Part shown: positions 29,544-38,860 of the stretch, one piece after another
Numbering within the stretch: the stretch's first letter is position 1
Layout of the letters: every line of letters begins with the position of its first letter
NCBI RefSeq assembly: GCF_000743355.1
Contig: NZ_JQEI01000016.1
Span: 186,001 to 250,000 of the forward strand
DNA: 64,000 bases
Source of the DNA: Serratia sp. Ag1
GTDB taxonomy: Bacteria; Pseudomonadota; Gammaproteobacteria; Enterobacterales; Enterobacteriaceae
Direction of reading: 5' to 3'
The notes under the pieces: model-generated
Database searches by the model: none
Seen by the model: the letters and a program-made list of their open reading frames with translations, nothing else
Told to the model about the DNA's origin: nothing
Position numbers and translations under genes: made by a program

Positions 29544-30095
29544 TTAAAAAATAATAGACTTGAATCTTGCCGCATTACTGGCGGTATAGAGCACCGTATG
29601 ACGAATATTTCTGTGCCCGAGATAGTCTTGAATCAAACGTGTATCCATCCCCTGTTCCGCTAATGCATAACCACACGAGTGGCGCAACATATGTGGAGTG
29701 ACTACCACGCTGATACCCGCCGACTCACCATAGCTTTTAACCGCTTTGTAGAAACGTTGGCGCGAAATTCGTGTTCCGTGACGCGAAAGAAAAAGCCATG
29801 CGCTGTCGGCATTTAAATAGGCCGAACGTTGTTGCAACCAGGCTTTGAGCAGGATAATTTCAGTGTCATGCAACGGGTGCTGCACTGAAAAACCATTTTT
29901 TAGTCTGCTGACGTGGACAGTTTTGTTTACTAAATCAATATCCGAGAGCTGCAGATTGGTTAGTTCACTCACCCGGAATCCATGGATATAGCACATCAAA
30001 ATCATGCACTGATCGCGATAATAATTATTTCCGCGCGTAACATTGGCTAATAAACGCTCCACTTCATTCTTGTTTAAGTATTTTCTGGTTCTCAC
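29544..30095 (-). CDS. FimB/FimE-type tyrosine recombinase (copy 1)
   Basis: A ~183-residue site-specific recombinase of the FimB/FimE family. Catalytic residues are visible: Arg in GFRVSELTNL, HMLRHSCGYAL (HxxR), LGHRNIRHT and the nucleophile Tyr in VLYTASN. The start is one of two consecutive GTG codons (30098 or 30095) after AGGA; the second has better spacing, and the length then equals copy 2. An ORF extension to 30287 overlaps the kinase gene and is not needed. It lies last in the minus-strand fimbrial locus, after the two-component genes. Confidence 0.85.
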   Translation of the reverse strand: MRTRKYLNKNEVERLLANVTRGNNYYRDQCMILMCYIHGFRVSELTNLQLSDIDLVNKTVHVSRLKNGFSVQHPLHDTEIILLKAWLQQRSAYLNADSAWLFLSRHGTRISRQRFYKAVKSYGESAGISVVVTPHMLRHSCGYALAEQGMDTRLIQDYLGHRNIRHTVLYTASNAARFKSIIF

Positions 30096-30240
30096 CACTT
30101 TTCCTGCTATGACTTGCCGCTGATTTGATACCGATATCCTACTGGCTTTATGTGTTCTTAGATGGTGAGTTTGGTTACTCTTTAGTTGTGTTTTGACGCT
30201 CTCTTGTTGCCTTTTGTAGCCGATCTTTCTAAATGTAAAT

Positions 30241-31578
30241 TTACTGTTGATAATGGCAGGGGACTTCAACCACGAAACAGGCTCCACCCAGTTCCGAGGT
30301 TCTCACGTAGACTTTGCCGCGATGCAGCGCAACGATTTTGTAGACGATCGTCAAACCCAAGCCGAAACCGGTGTTATTCGCTTTTTGATCCCCTTTGCCT
30401 CTATAAAATGGGGTGAAAATTTTATCATAATCCTCAAGGGAAATGCCTTTGCCGTTATCTTCCACAGAAAAAGTGAGTATCTCTTCAGTACGGCTTACGC
30501 TGATCTGAATGGTATCGTTGGTGTGTTTTTTGGCATTACTGAGGAGATTGTTCAACACATGTGTCATCAGATTTAAGTCCATAAAGACCCAACCTAGATC
30601 GTTATTGTATTTTTTTATAAATGTAATCTTTTCGCTGTCTGTAATGAATAAATCTATTTTTTCATCGAACCAGGTTGAGATATATTGTTTCTGTGGCGAA
30701 ATGATCTTATTGTAGTCCTCAAGGCTGGCATAATTGAGTGCAGTTTCAATGAGTGATTCTACATGGCTAATTTCATTATAGATATTATCTATGATAGATT
30801 CTTTTTTAACATTATTGTTTGACTCAAAATAGTTATGAAGATGAAATCTTATTCTAGCGATAGGGGTACGCAACTCATGTGCCATGGTGTTGGTCATGGA
30901 TTTACGCATCACAGCGGCTTCTTGGATTTTATCTACCATATCGTTCAAGGCGGTGGCAATAGGGTTGAAAATATCTGATGACGTGTTATCTACTCTGGTC
31001 TTAAACTTTCCTGCACTCAAAAGCATCGCTTTCTCGCGTATTTTCACGACATCATGCCAAATTGGTGTCAGCCAGATATAAGAAAAGATAGCGATGAGTA
31101 AAGCTGCTGCGGATAATTCAATAATGAGTGCGTTTTTTTCAAACGTGTTTTCATTGTTGATGGTGGCATTGGTATGCGGACTATTTTCATTAACAATGAT
31201 AACAACATCAGTACCGAAGATTTTTTTTAGGGCTATATTGCCTTGAGTGAAAATAATGCTTCCTTGTGTTGCTCTCTTGTATTGCTCCGGTGTAAGCGAT
31301 TCATGCAGATTATTCCACTTGCCTAAACTGGCAGTATAAATGGATAACTGATTAAATTGTTCTAATTTTTTGGTAAAACTATCATCACTTTCTCGTGAGA
31401 GATATTTTGTTTCTAATAAATTTATCATGTCACGGATGACTTGGTAAGTTGCTCGGTTTTTAAGGTAATCGGCAGTCTGAACTCTGATAAGGTCTACAAT
31501 GCCGTAGGTAGTAAAAACGGCAAGTAAGAAAAAAATGTAAAACTTTAAGAAGATTATGAGCCTGGTCCAGTTTTTCAT
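30241..31578 (-). CDS. Sensor histidine kinase, RstB-like
   Basis: A 445-residue membrane kinase. Helices near residues 8-30 and 147-168 bracket a periplasmic domain. A HAMP region follows, then MAHELRTPIAR with the phosphoacceptor His (about 235), NNLLSNAKKH (N box), DNGKG (G1) and GFGLGL (G2). Its gene follows the response-regulator gene after 20 bases, so they form a pair. The coding sequence is notably AT-rich compared with the housekeeping genes nearby. The signal sensed is unknown; linkage to the fimbrial genes suggests a regulatory role there. Confidence 0.88.
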   Translation of the reverse strand: MKNWTRLIIFLKFYIFFLLAVFTTYGIVDLIRVQTADYLKNRATYQVIRDMINLLETKYLSRESDDSFTKKLEQFNQLSIYTASLGKWNNLHESLTPEQYKRATQGSIIFTQGNIALKKIFGTDVVIIVNENSPHTNATINNENTFEKNALIIELSAAALLIAIFSYIWLTPIWHDVVKIREKAMLLSAGKFKTRVDNTSSDIFNPIATALNDMVDKIQEAAVMRKSMTNTMAHELRTPIARIRFHLHNYFESNNNVKKESIIDNIYNEISHVESLIETALNYASLEDYNKIISPQKQYISTWFDEKIDLFITDSEKITFIKKYNNDLGWVFMDLNLMTHVLNNLLSNAKKHTNDTIQISVSRTEEILTFSVEDNGKGISLEDYDKIFTPFYRGKGDQKANNTGFGLGLTIVYKIVALHRGKVYVRTSELGGACFVVEVPCHYQQ

Positions 31579-31598
31579 TTTTATTCACCAAGGTTGCT

Positions 31599-32318
31599 CT
31601 AGGCTTGCCAGCCATCACGGTTAAGAAGATATCCCTTTCCCCTGATAGTTTTTATTTTTTTAGGATGTTCGGTGTTATCGTCAAGCTTTCTGCGCAAGCG
31701 GGATATATGGATATCTATAGTGCGATCAAGCCCATCGAAATCAATGCCTTTCAGTGCCATTAACAGCTGATCGCGTGTGAGAACCTGACCTGCATTTTTA
31801 GCCAGTAGCAGGAGCAGATCGAATTCTGCGGTGGTCATGGGAATTTCCTGCTGGTACAGAAAGACAGTTCGAGAGTTTGGGGTGATAACCAAATGCCCGA
31901 GTTCCAGCGCAGGATTAACCGAATCCTTATTTTCTACCTCAGTGGGTTTATTCGCTCGGCGTAGCTGGGTCCTGATCCTGGCCAGCAACACTCTAGGCTC
32001 AACGGGTTTGATAATATAGTCATCAGCCCCAAGTTCTAACCCCAGGATCTGATCAAGATTTTCCCCCAAAGCCGTTAACATCATAATCGGGCCATGATAG
32101 AACTCTCTGATCTCTTTGCAAATATCCATACCACTTTTGCCAGGTAGCATGACATCCAACAAGACCAGATGGGGATGATGCCGTTGGATGTGAGGAACGG
32201 CAGCCTCACCGTTATCGATAACGGTGACGTTGAACATATGGTTCCGTAAAAAATCGGAAATCAATGTTGCCAAGGGGCGATCATCTTCAACCAACACGAT
32301 AGTTTTTCGTTCACTCAT
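31599..32318 (-). CDS. OmpR-family response regulator, RstA-like
   Basis: A 239-residue regulator. The receiver domain has the acidic pair in LVEDD, the phosphorylatable Asp in LVLLDVMLPG (about residue 53) and Lys in IIKPV. The C-terminal winged helix includes LTRDQLLMAL and TIDIHISRLRRKL. The ATG at 32318 (MSERKTIVLV) is chosen; an upstream in-frame TTG lacks a Shine-Dalgarno sequence. It is cotranscribed with the kinase gene and lies downstream of the last pilin gene. Confidence 0.9.
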   Translation of the reverse strand: MSERKTIVLVEDDRPLATLISDFLRNHMFNVTVIDNGEAAVPHIQRHHPHLVLLDVMLPGKSGMDICKEIREFYHGPIMMLTALGENLDQILGLELGADDYIIKPVEPRVLLARIRTQLRRANKPTEVENKDSVNPALELGHLVITPNSRTVFLYQQEIPMTTAEFDLLLLLAKNAGQVLTRDQLLMALKGIDFDGLDRTIDIHISRLRRKLDDNTEHPKKIKTIRGKGYLLNRDGWQA

Positions 32319-32630
32319 AAATTTATCACTCAATTAGGTGGATGGAAAAACGTTATCCATTAATGAAGAATCGACAATTACGCTTACCTGAAGGAGCGTA
32401 AACTCCCTTGTAAGTATGTATGCAGTTTGGTGTTAGTGATAGGAAAAGTACTTAATTAGCACTTTATTCTGGTGGTTTGGCCGCTACATTATATTTGCAT
32501 CGATGGTGTAGGACCATGGAGGATAACGGCTCGGTTTTATTACCCCAGATGGGCTGGCGGCAAACGCGGTACCCTATGGAGTAACCTATGCTGGCCATTG
32601 AAGGTTCAATGGCCAGGATGCAGAGGGGGC
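32319..32630. other. Interval between last pilin gene and response regulator
   Basis: No gene is supported. It contains a strong 10-bp inverted repeat at 32591-32616 near the pilin stop. A smaller nested inverted repeat lies near 32380-32415 (CTTAC/GTAAG with GGAG/CTCC). A promoter for the two-component pair may lie here but none stands out. Confidence 0.45.
32591..32616 (-). terminator. Hairpin after the third FimA-like gene
   Basis: A perfect 10-bp stem (CTGGCCATTG / CAATGGCCAG) with a 6-base loop begins 15 bases past the pilin stop. There is no T-run, so it may stabilise the 3' end of the pilin message or only partly terminate before the two-component genes. Confidence 0.5.
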
Positions 32631-33158
32631 TTATTGATAAACGATCGTGAACTGAGCGCTCGCGTTGGCAATACCGGCAGTGATCGTATTGGAAATGGCT
32701 TTGTAACGCGCTACGAAGTTGAGATTATTCACTGAGCCTACACCGGTTTCCAGGGTGTAAGGTTGGGAGTTCTCAAACAGACGAACCACTTGCTGGCTGG
32801 CGTCTGACAGTTCGATAGCAACACCTTGAGCGGCATCAACAGCAGGGGTCAACGCCAGCACGCTGTTGTCGCCAGTTACGCTGGTACCATCAAACTTCAC
32901 CACGGCGCTGGTGGCTGCCGCAGGGCAATCCTTCAACACCAGTTGAAATTGAGTGGGTGCCGCTTTGCTACCGATGCCGCTAAATGCGCTAGAGGCAACT
33001 TTACCCAGAGTCACCGTCAGGTTCTGTGAGTTGGTATCAACCGTGCAGGCTACATCGGTCACTTCGCCCACGAAATTAATGGTACCGTCAGCAGCAAATA
33101 CGGCTGGGGTGGCAACAATCAAAGAAAACAGTGCAGCGTTAACGATGTTCTTTTTCAT
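32631..33158 (-). CDS. Type 1-like fimbrial subunit (FimA paralogue 3)
   Basis: A 175-residue secreted pilin with a Sec signal peptide ending VFAADG. The mature part has the donor-strand N-terminal extension (GTINFVGEVTDVAC), a Cys pair (VACTV ... LKDCP) and a C-terminal beta-strand ending FTIVYQ. It is nearly identical to the paralogue at 35391-35918 and clearly related to that at 40645-41172. It is secreted by the chaperone and usher of this locus. Confidence 0.93.
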   Translation of the reverse strand: MKKNIVNAALFSLIVATPAVFAADGTINFVGEVTDVACTVDTNSQNLTVTLGKVASSAFSGIGSKAAPTQFQLVLKDCPAAATSAVVKFDGTSVTGDNSVLALTPAVDAAQGVAIELSDASQQVVRLFENSQPYTLETGVGSVNNLNFVARYKAISNTITAGIANASAQFTIVYQ

Positions 33159-33341
33159 AAAATCTCTACTTAATCCATATTTTTTGGCATTACTGAATGC
33201 CTGTTTTGTGTAATGTAATTCAATGTATTTTTGCTGTTAAGCACTGGTATTGAATTATCGGTTTTACCACCAAAGACTATTGAGCATTATGCTTAATAGG
33301 GTGGTTTCATTTATTACTGGTTAACTCCAGTCTTTAAATGA

Positions 33342-33374
33342 TATACCCGTCATACTTCAAGTTGCTTGGGTATA
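33342..33374. repeat. 33-bp ERIC deletion derivative
   Basis: The sequence joins one ERIC end, TATACCCGTCATACTTCAAG plus TTGCTTGGGT, directly to the opposite terminal TATA. This fits loss of about 94 bp between GGGT repeats. Confidence 0.75.
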
Positions 33375-33401
33375 GGTGTAGCTTACGGTAATTATTAACC
33401 G

Positions 33402-33463
33402 CTTGATGGGCAGTTTGGTTATCTCTGTGTTGTTATTTGTACAACCTATGACAAAGTGTAAAT
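33402..33463. repeat. Fimbrial intergenic repeat, copy A
   Basis: A 62-bp sequence that recurs at 36130-36191 (about 56-57 of 62 identical) and, more diverged, at 39691-39752. It contains GTTGTTATTTGTACAAC, an imperfect inverted repeat around TTGTACAA. It lies 244 bases upstream of the third FimA-like gene. Confidence 0.75.
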
Positions 33464-33602
33464 ACGCATTTTCAAGGTTGTTGGTAGAATTGGCCTTATT
33501 GTCTTCTGTTAGAGGGGAATACAACAATGCTCACTCCGAACATTGCCAGATAGCCCCGAAATACCGAGATAACCGGGTGGCTATCTCGGTAGATGTTGTT
33601 AA

Positions 33603-34124
33603 TTAATTATAGGTAAACGAAGCCACCACAGAGGCATTAATGGTGCCTGGCATCACAGTACCGTTTGAGTAAGCCCGGGTTTTCAGGTCGAAAGTGGCGC
33701 TTTTTGATGCACCACTCACCATAGTAAAGGTTGTTTTGCCATTACCGAGGTTATTGCCACTGTTAGCACCCACCAGCTCAACGGTCAGGTTGGATGCCGT
33801 TCCCTGATTCTTATAACGGGTCGCGTCTGTAGCGTCTGGCGTACCGGCGAAAGCCGCAGTGACCTTGGTGGTTGATACTGGGCAACCCGTCAGTGTAATG
33901 CTGAAAGGTTGCCAGGCACCAAAGGCTCCCGCTGTTGCCAGAGAACTAGCCTGAATATCACCCAGGTCGATATTGATAACGGAGTTGCTGGCATTGACCA
34001 CGCAGGGTGAGGCGACAACGTTCCCCGTAATATTGATGGTGCTGGTATCGGCTGCATTAGCCATGATGCTGTGTGCGGCCAAGAACGCCAAACTACAGTA
34101 TCCCAATTTCACTGATTTTTTCAT
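33603..34124 (-). CDS. Minor fimbrial subunit (FimG/FimF-like)
   Basis: A 173-residue pilin with a signal peptide ending MANAAD. The mature chain has the paired Cys (ASPCVVN ... LTGCPV) and a terminal strand ending VVASFTYN, as in minor subunits joining tip adhesin to rod. Its location just downstream of the adhesin gene supports an adaptor role. Confidence 0.82.
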   Translation of the reverse strand: MKKSVKLGYCSLAFLAAHSIMANAADTSTINITGNVVASPCVVNASNSVINIDLGDIQASSLATAGAFGAWQPFSITLTGCPVSTTKVTAAFAGTPDATDATRYKNQGTASNLTVELVGANSGNNLGNGKTTFTMVSGASKSATFDLKTRAYSNGTVMPGTINASVVASFTYN

Positions 34125-34282
34125 TTAACAATCCTGATGTTGACCGCTGATTAGGTATTTCTGAACGACAGAATGCCGTACCTGTTTAATAGAGATATCG
34201 CAGGTTATTTACGGGTAAGTGGAATTAACCTGTACTACGCCGGATTCACTCATTTCATTGATGCTTAATAAATGGCTACTAT

Positions 34283-35233
34283 TTATTGATAGGTGACGTT
34301 CAGCGTGGCGGTCGTATTGGCTTTACCCGGCATGACCGTGGCTAAGGTCTGATAATAGCGAGCCTGAAAGCTGAAAGTTTCAATTCCGCCTATTGAGGTT
34401 TTCAACAGCAGATTATCGCCAATCTTCATCGGGGTGTTGTTATAAAGGATCTGTGCCCCCACTCCCTTGGCGACGTCGGCATTGCCTGCGCCGCTGAGCG
34501 CTAATACGCTGGTATTTGCCGTATCGGTATTCTGGGTGCCGGACATCGAGACATTGACTCGGGTATTGGCGTCACAATTCAGGCCCAGATTGAAGCTCGT
34601 GGTGGCCAGGGTGCTGTTCACGCCAGTGAACAGGGCCGCCTGCACATTCCCCAAAGGCACGTTAACGCTGGGAGTCTGTAAAGAACAGGCTACTGGAGTG
34701 ACGGTGGAGGTGCCGATATTAAAGTTTGTGTAATACTGCGGGCTACCCGAGATAGAGATTTTCGCCACATTACCTGGGGTAATGCTGCCCCCTTGTACCC
34801 CGGTGGCGCTGGTTTTCACCAGCTGCGCGATGATCCCCGGTGCTGGGACAGAGACATACGTTTGTCCATTATAAGCTAGTGTTGTAGGGAAGGCGGTGCC
34901 GCCAGAAATGGCGATTTTTAGCCCCACGCCAGCCAGATTGGTTTGGTAGACGCCATTAACGCCAGAGAGCGTGGTAAACTTTGTCAGATCCAGGTTGATC
35001 GCCCATGCAGTGGTACAGCCAAATAACGTCACGCCCCCGGCGATCGCCCCGGAAGAGGCTGAAGCCAATACCGTACCGACGGGCGTATCGCGTTGCACAA
35101 TCACATTGCCGAAATTGAACGTGCCGGTTTGTGCCGAAACTGCATCGCCAAAGTTACAAGCGGCCTGCACCAAGCTGGAAACCAACAGTGCCGCCAGCGC
35201 AAATACGGCTTTTCCTAGAGAAAGTAATCTCAC
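34283..35233 (-). CDS. Fimbrial tip adhesin-like protein
   Basis: A ~316-residue secreted protein, about twice pilin length, as expected for a two-domain adhesin. The signal peptide ends SSLVQAACNFGD. An N-terminal binding domain is followed by a C-terminal pilin domain with its own Cys pair (VACSLQ ... LNCDAN) and a terminal NVTYQ strand. The start is the GTG at 35233, preceded by AAGGA at 6 bases; an in-frame ATG 60 bases upstream would displace the signal peptide. The receptor is unknown. Confidence 0.82.
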   Translation of the reverse strand: MRLLSLGKAVFALAALLVSSLVQAACNFGDAVSAQTGTFNFGNVIVQRDTPVGTVLASASSGAIAGGVTLFGCTTAWAINLDLTKFTTLSGVNGVYQTNLAGVGLKIAISGGTAFPTTLAYNGQTYVSVPAPGIIAQLVKTSATGVQGGSITPGNVAKISISGSPQYYTNFNIGTSTVTPVACSLQTPSVNVPLGNVQAALFTGVNSTLATTSFNLGLNCDANTRVNVSMSGTQNTDTANTSVLALSGAGNADVAKGVGAQILYNNTPMKIGDNLLLKTSIGGIETFSFQARYYQTLATVMPGKANTTATLNVTYQ

Positions 35234-35390
35234 AATTTTTCCTTGCAGATAAAGTCTGTTAGCTATGCACAGATCTACCGTTATTGCCTGCATGACGATA
35301 GTTAAGGGGCCACCTGGCGCTGGCGGTTTATCTGTGAGCAGAGATTGAATGACCCGTTATCCTTGGGCGAGCTATTCTGTGTCGATTCGT

Positions 35391-35918
35391 TTACTGATAA
35401 GTAATTGAGAACTGCGCGCTGGCGTTGGCGATACCGGCGGTAATCGTGTCAGAAACCGCTTTATAGCGTGCGACAAAGCTCAGGTTGGTAACGGAGCCGA
35501 TGCCGGTTTCCAGAGCGTATGGTTGGGAATTTTCAAACAGGTTAACCACTTGCTGGCTGGCGTCTGACAGTTCGATAGCAACACCTTGAGCGGCATCAAC
35601 AGCAGGGGTCAACGCCAGCACGCTGTTGTCGCTGGCACCGCTGGTGCCGTCAAACTGCACCGTGGCGCTAGTGGCTGCCGCAGGGCAATCTTTCAGCACC
35701 AGTTGGAATTGAGTGGGGGCTGCCTTGCTGCCGATGCCGTTAAATGCGCTGGAAGCGACTTTACCCAGGGTAACGGTCAGGTTCTGCGAATTGGTGTCAA
35801 TAGTGCAAGCGACGTCGGTAATTTCACCCTCGAAATTAATGGTGCCGTCAGCAGCAAATACGGCTGGCGTCGCAACAATCAAAGAGAACAGTGCAGCGTT
35901 AATGATATTCTTTTTCAT
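35391..35918 (-). CDS. Type 1-like fimbrial subunit (FimA paralogue 2)
   Basis: A 175-residue pilin with signal peptide ending VFAADG, Cys pair and C-terminal FSITYQ. It differs from paralogue 3 (32631-33158) at only a few positions, and the untranslated upstream sequences of both are also alike, so a gene-plus-promoter segment was duplicated. It sits between usher and adhesin. Confidence 0.93.
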   Translation of the reverse strand: MKKNIINAALFSLIVATPAVFAADGTINFEGEITDVACTIDTNSQNLTVTLGKVASSAFNGIGSKAAPTQFQLVLKDCPAAATSATVQFDGTSGASDNSVLALTPAVDAAQGVAIELSDASQQVVNLFENSQPYALETGIGSVTNLSFVARYKAVSDTITAGIANASAQFSITYQ

Positions 35919-36129
35919 AAATCTCTATTTAATCCTTATGTTCGGCATTATTTAAATGCCATTTTCATATAATGGAATTCAATGACCTTGTGCTGAGGTG
36001 CATTATCATTGAATGATTTTTACCGCTCGCTGTACGCGATGATATCCGGCTCGCGCTGCGGTAATTTCATTTAAGGCTGATAGCTCTCGCCATAAAATGA
36101 TGAGGCTACTTTACGTTTATTACGGATCC

Positions 36130-36191
36130 CTTGATGGGGACTTTGGTTATCTCAGTGTTGTTATTTGTACAACTTATAACAAAGTGTAAAT
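36130..36191. repeat. Fimbrial intergenic repeat, copy B
   Basis: This 62-bp copy includes CTTTGGTTATCTCAGTG and TTGTTATTTGTACAAC. It lies 212 bases upstream of FimA paralogue 2 and nearly matches copy A. Confidence 0.75.
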
Positions 36192-36283
36192 CCCTTGCTG
36201 ATCGCCAGCGCCCCCCATATTGGCAAAACCTATCTACCTCTCATTTGAACGATGGCGAAATAGATTGAACCAACGGGGCGGTG

Positions 36284-38827
36284 CTACAGGCACTGACCAT
36301 TCACGAGCGGCAACCCGGTGTTTTGTTTGCTGCGTGCTGGCAAACGGTAATTCACTTGGCACTGTTGTGTGTTGCCTTTGCCCCATTGCACTTGCAGCGT
36401 GCCTTTTTCGGCCAGACCCGTTAAGTAAACTTCACCGCCGTCGCCAACGATGCTGCTGTTTTCCCCCGTGCTGGCAAGTTCGGTGACCGTGGCACCAAAT
36501 GGCACCGGATTACCGTTGGCACGCATCATTGTCATCATGACCCGTTGGCCGATGCGTGGTTGATAATCGGCGACCACCACGGCTCCGCGCGTTGGCGTCA
36601 CCGTTTTTGACGTCAGTTCCATTTCAACGTCATCTGGCAGAGTAGCGGTATCCAGCCCGAGTGCATTGTTACGGTAAGGCGTGACGTAAGGCACCACGGC
36701 ATAGCCACGCCAGTCGGTTTTCACCCCGATGTTATTGGCCACGCCAACCCCTTTGGCACCAGGTGCTTTCACCAACGCTACGGTTTCCCCCAGCGGTTGT
36801 GATAGGGTGACGCCATTTTCATGCACCAGAATGCCGCCCTGAACGCCATAGTTAAATTGCTGCTGTTGGTTGCCGTAGTTGTAGCCTGTATTGAGTTGAC
36901 CACTGTTGCCCCGGTAACTGGCCGACAGGTTGCCGCTGCTGCCGTTTTGCTGGTTGTAACTCTGCGCTACCGCCCAGTTCAGGTTGTTCTGTTCCAGCGC
37001 GGTGCCGTTAAGCCCCAGGCTGTGGCTGACCCGGCCCTGGGTGCCGTTATTCACGCCGTAAGTGGCCCAGGTATTATTGAGCCATCCGGACAGCGGAATG
37101 TTAACGTTCAAGGCCAACAGACGATCGCTGCCGCTGTTACCGAGGGCGTTTTTGCTGTGGCTGTAGTTGATGCCATAGCTGATACCACGCCAGCTATTGT
37201 TGTAACCCACGCCGGTTGATTGGGTTTTCTGCCCATTCCAGTAACCTTCATCCACCATGCTCAGCGACAGAGAACCCGCCTGTGGGCCAAGGTTCTGGTT
37301 AACCGTCAGTTCCATCCGGCTGCGTTTATGCTGCTGGTTGTCGAATGACTGCGTGCTTGTCGGGTTAGAGCTATCCAGCGTTTCCTGTAGCGTATAGAAC
37401 CCTTTGGTGGAGTAGCGATACCCCGCCAGGCTGACGTTGGTACCCGTATCGGCGAAGCTCTTGCCGTAACGCAGGCGTAAAGATTGGCCGCTGCTGCTGG
37501 GCTCGTTCGCCAATGTGGCACGAGCCTGGGTAACATCGGCAGAGAAAGCGCCGAATGTTCCCATATTTTTGCCAAGCCCCAGCGCGAGAGCGTTATAACG
37601 GGGAGCCGCCTGCACGCCGCCGTACGCTGTGATCCCCCAAGGCAAACCGTAAATGACGCTGCCCTGAGCAAAGGGGGTTTCATCGATATGGCTATCAGCC
37701 GGGCGGTAACGTCCACCGGCGAGGTTGTATTTCATCTGTCCTTCACGCTGCAATACCGGTACGGAAGCAAAAGGCACCACCAGACGTTGTTCGCTGCCAT
37801 CGGCTTCGGTAATGGTGACGTTCAGATCGCCACTACCCGCAGTGGGATAAAGATCGCTGATCTCAAATGCTCCGGCAGGCACATGGCTCTGGTAAATCAC
37901 GTAGCCATTCTGGCGGATCGTCACCTGGGCATTGGTTCGGGCAATACCACGCACCACCGGCGAATAGCCGCGCAGGCTTTCCGGCAACATCTCTTCGTCC
38001 GACATCAACTGGCCGCCGCGCATTGGCACGCTGTCAAAGATTTCGCTGGAAGAGTTGGTGTCGCCCAAGGTCAGCTGGCTCTTTAAAAACGCGATATCAC
38101 GTTGCAGGTAGGTATTGATGGATTGCCAATGCCCTTGCTGCTGGCGATCCTGCTGACCATTTTCCTGGTTCCAGACGGAATAGTTGCGCAGGCGCCAAGG
38201 GCCTACGTTCAGGCCGCTGCGCAGGTTCAGGTAGTAACTGTTGCTGGCCACGGCATTATCACCGATGCGAGCGTTGGAACCGCTGAAATTGTAGTTGACC
38301 AATAGCGCCGTCACGCCGTGCTGCCACTGATCCGGTGTCACATAACCACGGGCTTCGCTTTTCAGCGCTGCTTGGGGAATGCTCAAGTTCAACTGTTGAT
38401 TGCTGAAGCGAAACTCGCTATAGGCATTGGGGATGGCAGCCGCCAAATCAACGCATTTGTTGTCTTCCGTCAGCGTGCTGAACGCAGCGACATTCACCCC
38501 AAGTGCTGCCAGGTCACTGGTACTGAGGCAAGGATGCAGGCCGCTCTTGCCGGTATCATCCTGGCGCTGGACAAATTCCACTTCACGGGAATTGATCATC
38601 TGGCCATTCAATAAGATGTCCACGCGATAGACCCCAGGAGCCTGAGAGTCGCCGTCTTCAAAAACTGACAGGTCGGCCCCGGCTTGTGCCGGGTTATCGA
38701 TCTGCAGCAGTTCTGGATTAAAATATTCACGGGCCTGAGCAACGTGCAAATCGGCTACCATTAAACCGATGAGAAAAGCCAGTGGTAATAATTTGAAGTT
38801 CTGCATCTTTCTTACATCTCTGTTCAC
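36284..38827 (-). CDS. Outer membrane fimbrial usher (FimD/PapC family)
   Basis: An 847-residue usher: N-terminal chaperone-binding domain, a central 24-stranded barrel with plug, and C-terminal domains carrying a Cys pair (QQCQVNY ... NGQCL at the very end). It assembles pilins delivered by the adjacent periplasmic chaperone. The signal peptide runs through DLHVAQA. The GTG at 38827 has AAGG eight bases upstream; an ATG at 38806 (MQNFKLLPLAF) is an equally possible start. Confidence 0.94.
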   Translation of the reverse strand: MNRDVRKMQNFKLLPLAFLIGLMVADLHVAQAREYFNPELLQIDNPAQAGADLSVFEDGDSQAPGVYRVDILLNGQMINSREVEFVQRQDDTGKSGLHPCLSTSDLAALGVNVAAFSTLTEDNKCVDLAAAIPNAYSEFRFSNQQLNLSIPQAALKSEARGYVTPDQWQHGVTALLVNYNFSGSNARIGDNAVASNSYYLNLRSGLNVGPWRLRNYSVWNQENGQQDRQQQGHWQSINTYLQRDIAFLKSQLTLGDTNSSSEIFDSVPMRGGQLMSDEEMLPESLRGYSPVVRGIARTNAQVTIRQNGYVIYQSHVPAGAFEISDLYPTAGSGDLNVTITEADGSEQRLVVPFASVPVLQREGQMKYNLAGGRYRPADSHIDETPFAQGSVIYGLPWGITAYGGVQAAPRYNALALGLGKNMGTFGAFSADVTQARATLANEPSSSGQSLRLRYGKSFADTGTNVSLAGYRYSTKGFYTLQETLDSSNPTSTQSFDNQQHKRSRMELTVNQNLGPQAGSLSLSMVDEGYWNGQKTQSTGVGYNNSWRGISYGINYSHSKNALGNSGSDRLLALNVNIPLSGWLNNTWATYGVNNGTQGRVSHSLGLNGTALEQNNLNWAVAQSYNQQNGSSGNLSASYRGNSGQLNTGYNYGNQQQQFNYGVQGGILVHENGVTLSQPLGETVALVKAPGAKGVGVANNIGVKTDWRGYAVVPYVTPYRNNALGLDTATLPDDVEMELTSKTVTPTRGAVVVADYQPRIGQRVMMTMMRANGNPVPFGATVTELASTGENSSIVGDGGEVYLTGLAEKGTLQVQWGKGNTQQCQVNYRLPARSKQNTGLPLVNGQCL

Positions 38828-38860
38828 GGGGCAAACCTTAATTGTTCGTGGTTACCTGCG

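Noticed and set aside
29300-30240. Second invertible element near recombinase 1
   Set aside because: I searched both flanks for repeats resembling the TTTGGGCTA core and found none; recombinase 1 probably acts on the 41.3-41.6 kb switch or elsewhere.
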